A stretch of DNA of 64,000 nucleotides from Mesorhizobium loti (GCA_002356515.1 AP017605.1:6309020-6373019), one strand, 5' to 3'. Counted from the first letter of the stretch, positions 46,891-56,827 are shown. Translations and numbers: made by a program. Notes: a model not told the origin generated them from the letters alone.

Positions 46891-49800
46891 AAGTCGCCGT
46901 CTACACCATCGCCTTGAACGAAGCCGCAAACGCCGAGCGCTGGGCCAATTCTGCCGTCGATGCCGACTATCGCATTGTGGCCGACACCGGCAGCACCGAC
47001 GACACGGTGGAGCGGCTGACCGCTGCAGGCGTTACCGTGCACAGGATAGCGATCCGCCCATGGCGTTTCGACGACGCCCGTAACGCCGCCATGGCACTGA
47101 TCCCGCCCGACGTCGATGTGTGCTGTACAATGGACATGGACCGGTATCTTGAGCCCGGCTGGCGGGCAAAGCTTGAGGCTGCCTGGACGCCTGAGACGAC
47201 AGCCCTTTATTGCCAGACCGTCTATAGATCGAGTGTCGATGACCCGACGCCGCTGCGAAACTGGCCAGCAAAAAACTTTCATCATCGCTGGGGATATCGC
47301 TTCAGGCGGCCAGTCCACGAAGCCCTGGTCTTTGCTGGAGAAACGGAAGTCGCCGCGAACAGCAGCGACATCGTCATGTTCGAGGTACAGGATCTCGCCA
47401 AGCCAACGAGGAGCAGCTACCTGCCGCTGATGGAGGTGGCACACAAGGAAGACCCCGACGACGCGCAGATTTGTTTCTGGCTAGGGCGGGACTTGATGTG
47501 GGCCAACCAGCAAAAGCGGGCCGTTCCACTGCTTGAGCGCTACCTTGCGTTGCCGACAAGCAAGTGGGCGGAAGAACGCTCCGAGGCAATGCGTTACATC
47601 GCGCGCATGCTGCCTGAGCAGAGATTAACTTGGCTGGACAAGGCCCGGATGGAAGCGCCGCACCGGCGCGAGATTTGGCTCGATCTGGCCGAGGAATTCC
47701 ACGGCAAGGCCGACTGGTTGAACCTGTTCTGGGCCTGCACCAATGGGATCGAGAAGACGCACCGCACCGGAAGCTATCTGGACGACGCGAACTGCTGGGG
47801 CTTTCGATTGTATGATCTCGGTGCGATCGCGGCGTGGCGCCTCGACGTAATGAACCGCGCGGTGCAATGGGGGCAGAAGGCACTCGAACTCGATCCGAGC
47901 AACCAGCGGCTAAAAGACAATCTCGCCTTCTTTATCAAAAAAAGTGAGGAACTTAACGGAAAGACTGCAGGCGACCTTCCAATCCGTGAAATTCGACCCA
48001 ATGGTGTTGTTGTAAAAAATAAAATACGTAACAAGAATATAAAATTCTTAGTTACGAATCCGCACGATGAAATCATGAAATTTCATGATAATGGGTCTTT
48101 TTACGAAGAAGAAGAGTTGGAACTGATTTCAAGGCACTGCAATACCGGATATGTATTTTTTGATATCGGAGCAAACGTCGGAAATCACACGATTTTCTTT
48201 TCAAAATTTCTTGACGCAAAATTGGTTATACCAATAGAGCCGAATCAGAAGGCCATATCTATATTAAAGGAGAACATACTTCTTAACGAGTGCGGCAATG
48301 TAGATACGAAATATCTTGGTATCGCCCTGAGTGACAGGAAATCGCGCCTGCGGCAGTCGACACCGCAGCAGAACAACATGGGACACACCTGCTATTGGGA
48401 AGATGCGTCAGGGGAAATTTCTGCAATCGATGGAGATTCCTTACTAATTGACCAATCGGTTGATTTCATCAAAATTGATGTAGAAGAGACAGAGATTAAA
48501 ATACTATCTGGCCTTGAGAGGATAATCGAAAAAAACAGACCTACTATTTTTGTAGAAGTCTGGATTCATAGACTGCAAGAATTTTCTCAGTGGTGTGAAA
48601 GAGCATCCTATCAACTTGTCGACGAATATCAACGATATGATGGCATCAAGAACTACCTGATTAAGCCGATGTCAATCATCGCAGCTGACTCGAAGATTGG
48701 TTCTATAGAACATGATTTCAGCAGATTGCTCCAAACGAACTTGGACAGTAGTTCCGATCTCCGTGATTGGCGCGTGCTGGCACAACGCTATTACGATAGC
48801 GGCCGGATGTTCGAAGCGGCAGTGACATTTTGCAGATATGCCCGTATGGAGACTTCGCTCGAAGAAAACTGGCATGCGCGATGGCTGATGGCGACCTGCT
48901 TGCGTGGGGCCGGTGATGAAGGTGGCTTTGTACGTGGTGCCCTCGAGGCGTTTCGCTCTAGACCTGATCGAGGCGAACCACTCCACGCTTTGGCTCACTA
49001 CTACCTTGGCAAATCCCGCGGCGATATCGCGGCCAGCTATGCCGAAGCAGGCCTTGTGCTTACCTTGCCTCAAGAAGGCGGTATCGGCATCGAACCGCCA
49101 GTCTATTCATCGGGCATCAAGGAGGCCTTTGCCATAGCGGCCTCATATTCTCACGACCCCGCGAAGAAGGAGCGAGGACGTCAAATCTGTAACTGGTTAT
49201 CGTTGGCCCGCGATGTAGCCGATAACGCGAGAGGATTAGCTAGATACAACTACCGATGGTATGCAGAACCGGCCAATGCGTTGATGCCATCGATGATTTT
49301 CCATCCATTGTCTGTGCCGACGCCGGATGGCTATAAAGCCGGAAATGTCTCTATTGCCCGCTCCGGTGAGGGTTACGTTGTATTGGTTCGCTCTGTGAAC
49401 TACGATTTCCTGGAGAGCGGGTTCTTTGATCGACATGGAGATACTTCTTTTCGACAGAGAACATTGCTGTTTAATCTGGATGATCGCTTTAAAATCAGAT
49501 CATCTGGGGAAGTATTGCAACCGGTGGATATGCCGCCACCACGGCATTTCGACTCGCTTGGCTTCGAGGATCCACGTCCTCTGATCTGGCACGGCCAGCT
49601 TTGGTGCCTTTCGTGCGTGCGGCAACTAAATGAACAAGGGCGTGCGGAAATGGTGCTTGCTCGCATCGACCAACCATCGCCTGGACAGTACGTTTTTGCC
49701 GACTGGCGCGTGCTCCCGTCTGGAGCGCAAATACAGTGGGAAAAAAACTGGATGCCGCTGCTTTTCGAGAACGAGTTGCGTTTCATCTATTCGGTTGATC

Positions 49801-50270
49801 CGACCCGCATAATAAGTGACTCGGGAGAGGTTCTTTTTCACGAACCTGCATCGATTGCGGTAGAGAATTTCCGCGGTGGAACTCAGGCCATTCCCTTTGA
49901 TGGTGGATGGCTCATGCTGATCCATGAATGGGAGCTCGCAGGGACAAGGCGGAATTACTTTCATCGGTTTATCTGGCTCGCTGCAGACAACCGCCTCGCA
50001 CGTTTGACGCGCCGCTTCTTTTTTCGAAAGGTGGCCAGCGAGTTCGCCGCCGGACTGGCTTGGGACTTGAAGGGCGACCATTTGGTCATCAGTTTTGGCA
50101 CCGATGACCGCGACCCGGCGCTTGCCGTTGTCAAGGCAGATGAGGTTCGCGACGCTTTGCTGCGAGTTGAAGATCACAGGGAGGCAAGCGAACAGGCTTG
50201 TGAGGAAGGCCGAGCAATGTGGGAAAGAATGAGTCAAGGAGGCTATCAGCCCCTCGACGGATCCACATAG
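46887..50270 (+). CDS. Multi-domain glycosyltransferase with FkbM methyltransferase module
   Basis: 1127 aa from a GTG start. Residues 1-150 are GT2-like (VYTIALNEAANAERW, ADTGSTDDT, CTMDMDRYLEPGW). A TPR-like part runs to ~350. An FkbM-type methyltransferase lies at ~370-590 (FFDIGANVGNHTIFF, PIEPNQKAIS, FIKIDVEETEIKILSGLE). TPR-like ~600-740 follows, then a propeller ~790-1110 closely like that of the previous gene (KNWMPLLFE, FRGGTQAIPFDGGWLMLIHE). DNA at ~47930-48720, coding for the FkbM part, is much richer in A and T than the rest, with many AAA, ATA and TTT codons. This points to domain acquisition by transfer. It is translationally coupled to the previous gene. Confidence 0.85.
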   Translation: MKVAVYTIALNEAANAERWANSAVDADYRIVADTGSTDDTVERLTAAGVTVHRIAIRPWRFDDARNAAMALIPPDVDVCCTMDMDRYLEPGWRAKLEAAWTPETTALYCQTVYRSSVDDPTPLRNWPAKNFHHRWGYRFRRPVHEALVFAGETEVAANSSDIVMFEVQDLAKPTRSSYLPLMEVAHKEDPDDAQICFWLGRDLMWANQQKRAVPLLERYLALPTSKWAEERSEAMRYIARMLPEQRLTWLDKARMEAPHRREIWLDLAEEFHGKADWLNLFWACTNGIEKTHRTGSYLDDANCWGFRLYDLGAIAAWRLDVMNRAVQWGQKALELDPSNQRLKDNLAFFIKKSEELNGKTAGDLPIREIRPNGVVVKNKIRNKNIKFLVTNPHDEIMKFHDNGSFYEEEELELISRHCNTGYVFFDIGANVGNHTIFFSKFLDAKLVIPIEPNQKAISILKENILLNECGNVDTKYLGIALSDRKSRLRQSTPQQNNMGHTCYWEDASGEISAIDGDSLLIDQSVDFIKIDVEETEIKILSGLERIIEKNRPTIFVEVWIHRLQEFSQWCERASYQLVDEYQRYDGIKNYLIKPMSIIAADSKIGSIEHDFSRLLQTNLDSSSDLRDWRVLAQRYYDSGRMFEAAVTFCRYARMETSLEENWHARWLMATCLRGAGDEGGFVRGALEAFRSRPDRGEPLHALAHYYLGKSRGDIAASYAEAGLVLTLPQEGGIGIEPPVYSSGIKEAFAIAASYSHDPAKKERGRQICNWLSLARDVADNARGLARYNYRWYAEPANALMPSMIFHPLSVPTPDGYKAGNVSIARSGEGYVVLVRSVNYDFLESGFFDRHGDTSFRQRTLLFNLDDRFKIRSSGEVLQPVDMPPPRHFDSLGFEDPRPLIWHGQLWCLSCVRQLNEQGRAEMVLARIDQPSPGQYVFADWRVLPSGAQIQWEKNWMPLLFENELRFIYSVDPTRIISDSGEVLFHEPASIAVENFRGGTQAIPFDGGWLMLIHEWELAGTRRNYFHRFIWLAADNRLARLTRRFFFRKVASEFAAGLAWDLKGDHLVISFGTDDRDPALAVVKADEVRDALLRVEDHREASEQACEEGRAMWERMSQGGYQPLDGST

Positions 50271-50352
50271 ATTGAGCAGACTTCGTGTGCCGGTCCTAGC
50301 ATCTCGGCGGAAATGGCCGCGGGCCGAGCGGCATGAAAATTGGGCAGATTGG

Positions 50353-51273
50353 ATGAGACGGCGCGAGTTCAACGCGATGGTCGCCGGCGCTGGTGTCGCA
50401 AGCTTCGTGCCTACAGCGTTAATGCAGCGGTGCAACACCGAGATGAGACCGCAGGCTATGGCAGCACAGCTTTCTCCCCCACGCCAGCTTTCTCAGGCTC
50501 TGCTTTCGGCCCCAATCGAACTCGCAGGCAACTGGGGCCACATGCTGCCACGCGCGGCCGATCAAGTCATCGAGCGCATGCGGCACGCCTGCTTGGACGG
50601 CGTGCGCCCCGTCTCGGACCGCCAGCCGACGCGGCTGCGCGTCGACGAGCACCCTTCGGGGTCCCCGGCCGTCTGGTTGCACGCAGACGGCAGCACCATG
50701 GCGTGGATCATTGTGGATATTGGCGAACGCGACTGGTCGAAGCTTGCCTACCAGTTCGGACATGAGCTCGGCCATGTCGCGGCCAACAGCTGGCAGGCCG
50801 ACGCCAAGCCGGCAGCGCCCTGCCAATGGCTCGAGGAAGCGATGGTGGAAGCCTTCTCGCTGCGCGGCCTGGGGCGCCTGGCGAAAAGCTGGAAGGAGTC
50901 CCCGCCCTTCGCAGGCGACAACGCTTTCGGCGATGCCATCGCTGAATATCGCGAGAACATCATCCGTAACTATACCGACCTAGCTGACAGCCAAGGGTTC
51001 ACCCCTGGAGCCGCGGCGTGGTTCGAGGTGCATCGCGGCGAGATCGAAGCCACCGCGCTTGTTCCTTACGGGCAGGCGATGTCCTTGGCCATTCTCGCCG
51101 AGTACGAGGCGGCGCCCGACTGCGTCGAGGCATTGGGCGCACTCAATCGCTGGCCCGGCCGCACCGGTCTCCCGATCGCCGAGTATCTGAAGCGATGGGA
51201 GGGGAGCTGTGCCGAACTGCAAGCCTCGCCCCGATTGCCGATCCGCCTGCGCGAGCTATTGCGCATCGCGTAG
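50353..51273 (+). CDS. Tat-exported HExxH zinc-metallopeptidase-like protein
   Basis: About 306 aa. The N-terminus MRRREFNAMVAGAGVASFVP is a twin-arginine signal, so the ATG at 50353 is preferred over the in-frame TTG at 50272. The mature part has YQFGHELGHVAANSW, an HExxH zinc site, and 30-odd residues later WLEEAMVEAFSLRGL, whose Glu could be the third ligand as in gluzincins. The overall family is not recognised. It begins 82 bp after the second glycosyltransferase gene on the same strand, so it may process or sense a product of that cluster in the periplasm. Confidence 0.75.
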   Translation: MRRREFNAMVAGAGVASFVPTALMQRCNTEMRPQAMAAQLSPPRQLSQALLSAPIELAGNWGHMLPRAADQVIERMRHACLDGVRPVSDRQPTRLRVDEHPSGSPAVWLHADGSTMAWIIVDIGERDWSKLAYQFGHELGHVAANSWQADAKPAAPCQWLEEAMVEAFSLRGLGRLAKSWKESPPFAGDNAFGDAIAEYRENIIRNYTDLADSQGFTPGAAAWFEVHRGEIEATALVPYGQAMSLAILAEYEAAPDCVEALGALNRWPGRTGLPIAEYLKRWEGSCAELQASPRLPIRLRELLRIA

Positions 51274-51439
51274 TCAGCCCAAGCCCGCGACCTGTGATCT
51301 TTGGAAACCCGCACCGAGCCAGTGGGAGGCAAAACCGCCTTGGCGACCGCGAAATCAGACCCCGGTTTCGCCCCGGCAAAGGGGTCCTAGTCCAGGCTGA
51401 ACGCAAGGTCGGCTTTCTGACCCAATTTTCGCCAAAGCG

Positions 51440-51769
51440 GATGCGCACGCGGCCTTCGATCTGGGCGATGGTGACAAGGCGGCTTGCGCTGAGGTAGCGA
51501 AACAGCAGTGCGATCGCTGCTTCGTGCCGATAGTCTTTGATCTTGGTGACGTCGACGTGTGAGATGAAGAAGTCGGGAACGGAGCTTCTGAACACGAGTA
51601 CCTTGAGGGCACTATTGGCCTCGGACTGCTGAATGAGGGAAACCAGGTCGCGCACCAGTGCAGGCCCTAGCAGATTCATGGACGGGGCAGCTATGTCGGC
51701 GAAAAGGACGGCGCCTTCCTGGCTTATGTTCAACGTCTCGAAAACTGTCGAGCTCTCGGGCGAGGCCAC
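51440..51769 (-). pseudogene. Truncated enoyl-CoA hydratase/isomerase
   Basis: The N-terminal third of a crotonase-fold protein is preserved: FADIAAPSMNLLGPALVRDL, LKVLVFRSSVPDFFISHVDV and LVTIAQIEGRVR. After that the oxyanion-hole region and the rest of the fold are replaced by unrelated, Arg-rich sequence that stays open by chance to 51143. The missing part holds the catalytic residues, so no activity is expected. The likely start is a GTG near 51769. It lies just downstream of a winged-helix regulator gene on the same strand. Confidence 0.7.
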
Positions 51770-51861
51770 TTCTGAGTTGACGGATTGCCGACAGGCCGAT
51801 CGCCTTCGTGATCGAAGGTGTCGTCCACGGTACGCGTTCGCATCCGCGTGTCTGCAGAGTC

Positions 51862-52368
51862 TCAAGGGCCCGCAGTGGGAAAGCCGTACGCCCCGCGCTC
51901 TGAAAGCGCTTGAATCTGAAGGCGCTCTTCAAGCGGCGGAACAATCGGGCGCATCGTTTCAAGCGACGCTTTCCGTTGAGGCGGCGTGTGGACTGAAGCA
52001 ACGAATTGGTAGCCGCGCCCTGGGATGTTGATGATGAACCGATTTCCATCTCGTCCGTCGCGCAAAACACGGCGCAATCCGGAGATGTGGACGGTGAGAT
52101 TGGTGGGCACGACAAAGACATCGGGCCAAACGCGGGCCATCAGTTCCTGCTTGCTGACCAGCTCGCCTGGGCGTTCAAGCAAGGCGATCAGGATGCCCAG
52201 CGCGCGACTTCCGAGCGGTACCGGTTTGTCTCCCTCCAACAAAAGAAACTGCCTCGGGAACAGACGAAACGGTCCGAATGCAATTTCGCCTGTCACGCTT
52301 GGTTGGGGCCCGGGATCAAGTTGCGTGGGCGCTGTCGGCCTGGACGAGGGCAAGCGGTCAAAGATCAT
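51862..52368 (-). CDS. Winged-helix DNA-binding regulator (OmpR/CadC type)
   Basis: About 168 aa. Residues ~30-125 form a trans_reg_C winged helix: FGPFRLFPRQFLLLEGDK, GILIALLERPGELVSKQELM, NLTVHISGLRRVLRDG and a GRGYQFVA end. There is no receiver, membrane helix or ATPase, so it is either a stand-alone regulator or the cut-off N-terminus of a longer winged-helix/ATPase protein. The gene at 53466 encodes such a protein with a very similar DNA-binding domain. ATG at 52368 is chosen over 52389. Confidence 0.75.
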   Translation of the reverse strand: MIFDRLPSSRPTAPTQLDPGPQPSVTGEIAFGPFRLFPRQFLLLEGDKPVPLGSRALGILIALLERPGELVSKQELMARVWPDVFVVPTNLTVHISGLRRVLRDGRDGNRFIINIPGRGYQFVASVHTPPQRKASLETMRPIVPPLEERLQIQALSERGAYGFPTAGP

Positions 52369-52580
52369 AGTCAATCCTGATGTTCTCATGGTGACCTCGC
52401 TTGCGTTAGGGACCCATTTTCTGCCTCAGCATCTACTCCGACGCCGCGAGAAGCGCCCGTTATAGGATGTGATGCTTTGTTAGATCCTGCGAGGCTCACC
52501 GTGTGCTGATCAAAAGCTGGAGGAAAAGAGCCAGCTGGGCAAACGGGCAATGACTGCGGCGAGTCGGCCCAACTGCGCGG

Positions 52581-53000
52581 TCAGATCAAGCTGATCGTCA
52601 CGCCGATGTTGCCGCGCGTTGCTTTCGAGTACGCGCAGATCTGATGCGCTTCGTTCACCAGAGCCTGGGCGACCGTTCGATCAACACCGGGCAAGCTAAT
52701 ATTGAGCCGAGCACTGATGAAGTAACTGTCGTTTTCCATTTTTAGGTCTACTTCAGCGTCGATAGCGGGAGAGGCCGGCAAGGCAATTTTCTGTTTGCGG
52801 GCCACTTGCACGATTGCTGTTTGAAAGCAGGCCGACCAAGCCACAGCAAATAATTGCTCCGGGTTGGTGCCGATGCGAGCCGATCCGGGGGCCGCAAGCC
52901 TTATGTCGAGTTGCCCATCGGAGCTGCGTGCGATGCCATTCTCTCGTCCCTGAGAGGTCCGTGTCTTGGCCGTATAGAGCAGCTTTCCCGTGGTGCGCAT
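52581..53000 (-). CDS. Organic hydroperoxide resistance protein (Ohr/OsmC family)
   Basis: 139 aa starting MRTTGKLLYTAKTRTSQGRE, with AAGGAC six bases upstream. The two redox cysteines sit in NPEQLFAVAWSACFQTAI and ALVNEAHQICAYSKATRGN, the Ohr arrangement. The enzyme reduces organic hydroperoxides with lipoyl-type thiols in the cytoplasm. It lacks an adjacent OhrR repressor gene. An unrelated-looking N-terminal extension to 53108 is open but not supported. Confidence 0.9.
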   Translation of the reverse strand: MRTTGKLLYTAKTRTSQGRENGIARSSDGQLDIRLAAPGSARIGTNPEQLFAVAWSACFQTAIVQVARKQKIALPASPAIDAEVDLKMENDSYFISARLNISLPGVDRTVAQALVNEAHQICAYSKATRGNIGVTISLI

Positions 53001-53465
53001 CTTGCAGTCCTTGGAATCCTCGTCTCGCGAGCGCGGTGGCGCTGAGGGCCATGCTGCGCATGCAAGCAAGTCGCAGCGAAATCGATCACCTGCAGAAGCC
53101 GCGGGCACACGCGGGGAGGCTACGGCTTATGCCCGCCCGCCGATACGTCCCGTGCGCCCATAGTCGTCGTAGCCTCACCATCCTGCGCTCTCCTTTGGCT
53201 CCGTCTTCCGGACGCCTTGTCAGCGGCTCGCTGCGTTCATGGCGGTATTTTGGTCACTCTCCGCCTAGAGCTACGCCTGCCTTGCGGGGGCCGCCCGTTA
53301 TGGCTTGTGAGGAGGTGTTAGAAGCTGTCAGCAGCTCTATATTCCCGGACAATGGGAGCTCGGTAGCCGAGGGCGAAACCCTCGACTTGCGTGCACTCTT
53401 CTGGCAGGGACGCAGGGCAAGATTTCGGCTAAAATTGTTGTCAGCGAGACAGTTCAGAGGAAGGC
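53001..53465. other. Divergent intergenic region
   Basis: Lies between the Ohr gene (minus) and the large regulator gene (plus) and must hold promoters for both. No consensus site or gene is recognised. Confidence 0.45.
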
Positions 53466-56324
53466 ATGGCGGCTGTGGAGGACCACACCAAAGACGGTAT
53501 TTCGTTTGGTGCCTTTACCCTATTTGCAGGTGAGAGGCTGCTCACCAGAGAAGGCGTTCCCGTCAAGCTGGGGGCGCGCGCTCTCGATATCTTGGTCACC
53601 CTGACTTCGGCGCCGAACGAAGTCTGCAGCAAAGAAGAGCTGATGTCGCGGGTCTGGCCCGGAGTTACCGTTGAAGAAGGTAGCGTGCGCTTTCATATAG
53701 CCAGTCTCCGAAAAGCACTGGGAGACGGAAAGGATGGCGCACGATTCATTGCGACTCTGCCGGGGAGGGGCTACTGCTTTGTCGCCGCGGTTTCGCAAGC
53801 CCGTAGTCGACGCAATGACGAGAAGATCGCCGCCTCAAACTTTCCGCACGCTAATATCCCTACCCGCTTGAGCCGAATGCTCGGACGCGACGAGGATGTG
53901 CTCAAGTTATCGGTTAGCCTGACCGCATCGCGCTTCGTCACCGTCGTAGGACCTGGTGGCGTCGGCAAGACGACTGTCGCGGTAGCCGTCGCACACCATT
54001 TGATGTCCGCTTTCGCTGGTTCCGTTCTCTTCGTCGATCTTGGAGTCGTTACGGATCCTGAACTTGTGCCAACGGCTGTGGCCTCAATATTAGGGTTGTC
54101 GGTTCATTCCGACGACGCGATACCGAGTTTGGTGGCCTACCTGCGTGACAAGCGCATCCTTCTGGTTCTCGATACATGCGAGCACCTCATAGAAGCAGTT
54201 GCCACGCTGGCGGTAAGCATCGTGGAAGCCGGACTCCAAGTGCATATCATCGCGACAAGCCGAGAGGCGCTTCGAGTTGAAGGCGAGCACGTCTATCGGC
54301 TGGATGCCCTTGCATGCCCCCCGGACAGGCCGGGGCTAACTGCCGCAACCGTGCAGAAATTTCCGGCAACGCAACTGTTCATGGAACGGGCTGTCGCAAG
54401 CGGCGCGCCTCTGATTGTGAGTGATCTCGAAGCGCCGATAGTCGCAGATATCTGCCGAAAGTTGGACGGCGTGGCACTTGCGATCGAGCTTGCGGCCAGA
54501 CGTGTTGAATCTTACGGCCTGAAGCAGACCGCTGCGTTGCTCGACGAACGCCTGACGTTGCTATGGCAGGGGTCGCGTAACGCTCCACCGCGTCACAAGA
54601 CCCTGCACGCGGCTCTCGACTGGAGCTACGGGCTTCTCTCCGAGCCGGAACGCTTGGTCCTTCGCCGCCTCGCGATATTCATCGGATATTTCACCCTCGA
54701 TGCGGCGCTGGAGGTTGTGACAAGCACAACCGTGGACCGCCCGGCTGTTTTCGAAGCGATTGATAGCCTCGTCGCAAAGTCGATGGTGGCGACCCACCCT
54801 CTCGGCGCGATGGTGCGCTACCGGCTGTTGGATACCACCCGCGCATACGCGCTCGACATCGACATTGACGACACCGAGGCAACCGCCTTGTCGGTACGAC
54901 ACGCGACTTACTACCGCCGATGGCTCGAACAGACCGGGATCGAATGGCCGACCCTGTCGGCTGGAGCCGAACGCACGCCCCACTTTGCCGCGCTGAACAA
55001 CGCCCGTGCGGCATTGGAATGGTGCTTCGGAAAAGGCGGCGACTTGGCCATTGGTGTCGGATTGGCCGCCGCCGCCGCGCCCGTTTTCTTGTCAATGTCA
55101 CTGCTTCCCGAATGCCATCGCTGGTCGGAACGCGCTATCGCTTGTGTCGCTCCTTCGGCCCGTGGCGGACAACAGGAGATGAGACTTCAGGCGGCCCTTG
55201 GGGTCTCACTGATGTTTATGCGCGGCGGGCGCGATGCTGCGCGCGAAGCCTTGGAGAGAGGCTTGGCGATCGCTGAAAACAATGGCGATACGCTTGATCA
55301 AATACGCCTGTTGGCCCCACTTCATCTGTTTCACCGACGCAGAGGGAACTTCACGCGTGCTCTCGAATACGCGACGCGTTGTTCTGCTGCCGCGGCGACT
55401 GTCAGCGACCCCGTCGCGATGGCACTAGCCCATTCGAATTTAGGGCTCGCGCTTCATCTCGACGGCAGACTTGTCGACGCCCACAGCGAACTCGAGGCGA
55501 CCCTGGCGGGCGACTATCTTCCCGAGCAGACCACGACGGTCTACCTTGGCGTTGAAGGCAGAATCCTGGCCACCGCCGTTCTCGCCAGAAATCTTTGGCT
55601 GCAGGGTTATGCCGCTCTGGCGACTGAATGCGCGCGCGAGGCTGTGGAAGAGGCCCGCAATATCGACCACTCATTATCGCTGGCAATCGCCTTGGTGTGG
55701 GCGGCGACGGTGTTCCTTTGGACAGGCGATCTGCAGAGCGCTGAAGCAGATCTAGATGAGCTTATTGCTCTGTCCGAAGCTCATTCCATGGCACCTTATG
55801 TCTTGGTTGGAAAAGGCTTCCGAGGCGAATTGGCTATTCGTCGGGGGGACGCGAATGCGGGCATAGAAGCCTTGCAGAGCTCTCGTCAAAAGCTGCACGC
55901 GCTCCCTTACGAGCTGGTCACCACCGAACTTAGCCTTGCGCTTGCGAAGGGATTTTCCGTGTCGCACCGCCTCGATGAAGGCCTCAGAACGATTAACGAG
56001 ACAATCGAACTGATCGAAGCGAGTGGCGACTTTTTGTACATGCCAGAGGCGTTGCGAACGAAAGGTGTGATCCTTTTGTCGATGCCCCGGGACTCGAACG
56101 AGGGGGCCGAATCCTGCTTCGCACAGTCGCTGGAATGGAGTCGTCGTCAGGGTGCATTGTCCTGGGAATTGCGGACAACGACGGAACTGGCGAAGCTCGC
56201 CCTCTCTCGCGGACAATCGAAAAAGGCGCGCGCTCTGTTGCTGCCAGTCTTTGAGCAGTTTACCGAAGGTTTTGATACAGCCGATCTGAAAGCTGCTGAA
56301 CAGCTGTTAAGCGCGATCGCCTAG
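53466..56324 (+). CDS. Winged-helix / NTPase / TPR transcriptional regulator
   Basis: 952 aa. The N-terminal winged helix (~10-110: FGAFTLFAGERLL, FHIASLRKALGDGKD, LPGRGYCFVAAV) is followed by a STAND-type NTPase with P-loop VVGPGGVGKTTVAVAVAHHL (~161) and LLVLDTCEHLIEA. Later landmarks are LDGVALAIELAARRVES and a C-terminal TPR-like half (~560-940). Such proteins bind a ligand or partner through the repeats, change nucleotide state and activate nearby genes. Here the likely targets are the alpha/beta hydrolase genes that follow on the same strand. A weaker alternative is control of the Ohr gene. Confidence 0.88.
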   Translation: MAAVEDHTKDGISFGAFTLFAGERLLTREGVPVKLGARALDILVTLTSAPNEVCSKEELMSRVWPGVTVEEGSVRFHIASLRKALGDGKDGARFIATLPGRGYCFVAAVSQARSRRNDEKIAASNFPHANIPTRLSRMLGRDEDVLKLSVSLTASRFVTVVGPGGVGKTTVAVAVAHHLMSAFAGSVLFVDLGVVTDPELVPTAVASILGLSVHSDDAIPSLVAYLRDKRILLVLDTCEHLIEAVATLAVSIVEAGLQVHIIATSREALRVEGEHVYRLDALACPPDRPGLTAATVQKFPATQLFMERAVASGAPLIVSDLEAPIVADICRKLDGVALAIELAARRVESYGLKQTAALLDERLTLLWQGSRNAPPRHKTLHAALDWSYGLLSEPERLVLRRLAIFIGYFTLDAALEVVTSTTVDRPAVFEAIDSLVAKSMVATHPLGAMVRYRLLDTTRAYALDIDIDDTEATALSVRHATYYRRWLEQTGIEWPTLSAGAERTPHFAALNNARAALEWCFGKGGDLAIGVGLAAAAAPVFLSMSLLPECHRWSERAIACVAPSARGGQQEMRLQAALGVSLMFMRGGRDAAREALERGLAIAENNGDTLDQIRLLAPLHLFHRRRGNFTRALEYATRCSAAAATVSDPVAMALAHSNLGLALHLDGRLVDAHSELEATLAGDYLPEQTTTVYLGVEGRILATAVLARNLWLQGYAALATECAREAVEEARNIDHSLSLAIALVWAATVFLWTGDLQSAEADLDELIALSEAHSMAPYVLVGKGFRGELAIRRGDANAGIEALQSSRQKLHALPYELVTTELSLALAKGFSVSHRLDEGLRTINETIELIEASGDFLYMPEALRTKGVILLSMPRDSNEGAESCFAQSLEWSRRQGALSWELRTTTELAKLALSRGQSKKARALLLPVFEQFTEGFDTADLKAAEQLLSAIA

Positions 56325-56827
56325 CTGCGGATAGCTACGCACCTTCCGTCAGCTGTTCGACGTTGTCACGCTCATACCTGGCCGTCGCAACGCGCGCGCG
56401 TGCTGAGCGGCTCGCCGCCTGCGTCCCCCAGCACCAGCAAGATCCCACCGGTGTCGTGTGTGCCAGGTGACAAGTGGGTTTGGCTGTGCTGCAGCGGAGC
56501 TCACGGCGAAGGATGTGATAGAGCTACAGGGGCGCGACCGCCCAGTAAGCGCCCCAGCCGGTCCGCCACCCCACATGCCCTCCTGCCGATCTCTCATGCG
56601 CTCTACGTCCGGCCAAGTGCCCGTCAATCATCCGACCGGGCGAAATCTCGGATCTGTATCGAACGATCGGCCGTAAGAATCCCAAATGCGGCAGCTCGCA
56701 AAGATTCGCATCTCTTAGCGCCTCTTAACTCGCTTCGACGACAGCAGCAGCGCACTTTGGCCGTGTCACAACGAAGCAGCCGTCGATGTCGGCGGCAATC
56801 CTGGATGGGTTGGCACAGGAGGGTCCC
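56325..56827. other. Intergenic stretch, no gene seen
   Basis: About 500 bp between the regulator and the first hydrolase gene. No supported gene. It should contain the promoter of the hydrolase genes. Confidence 0.45.

Noticed and set aside
51143..51865. 240-aa protein over the enoyl-CoA hydratase remnant
   Set aside because: Only the middle third matches the family. The first ~40 and last ~100 residues are Arg-rich noise, so it is listed as a pseudogene instead.
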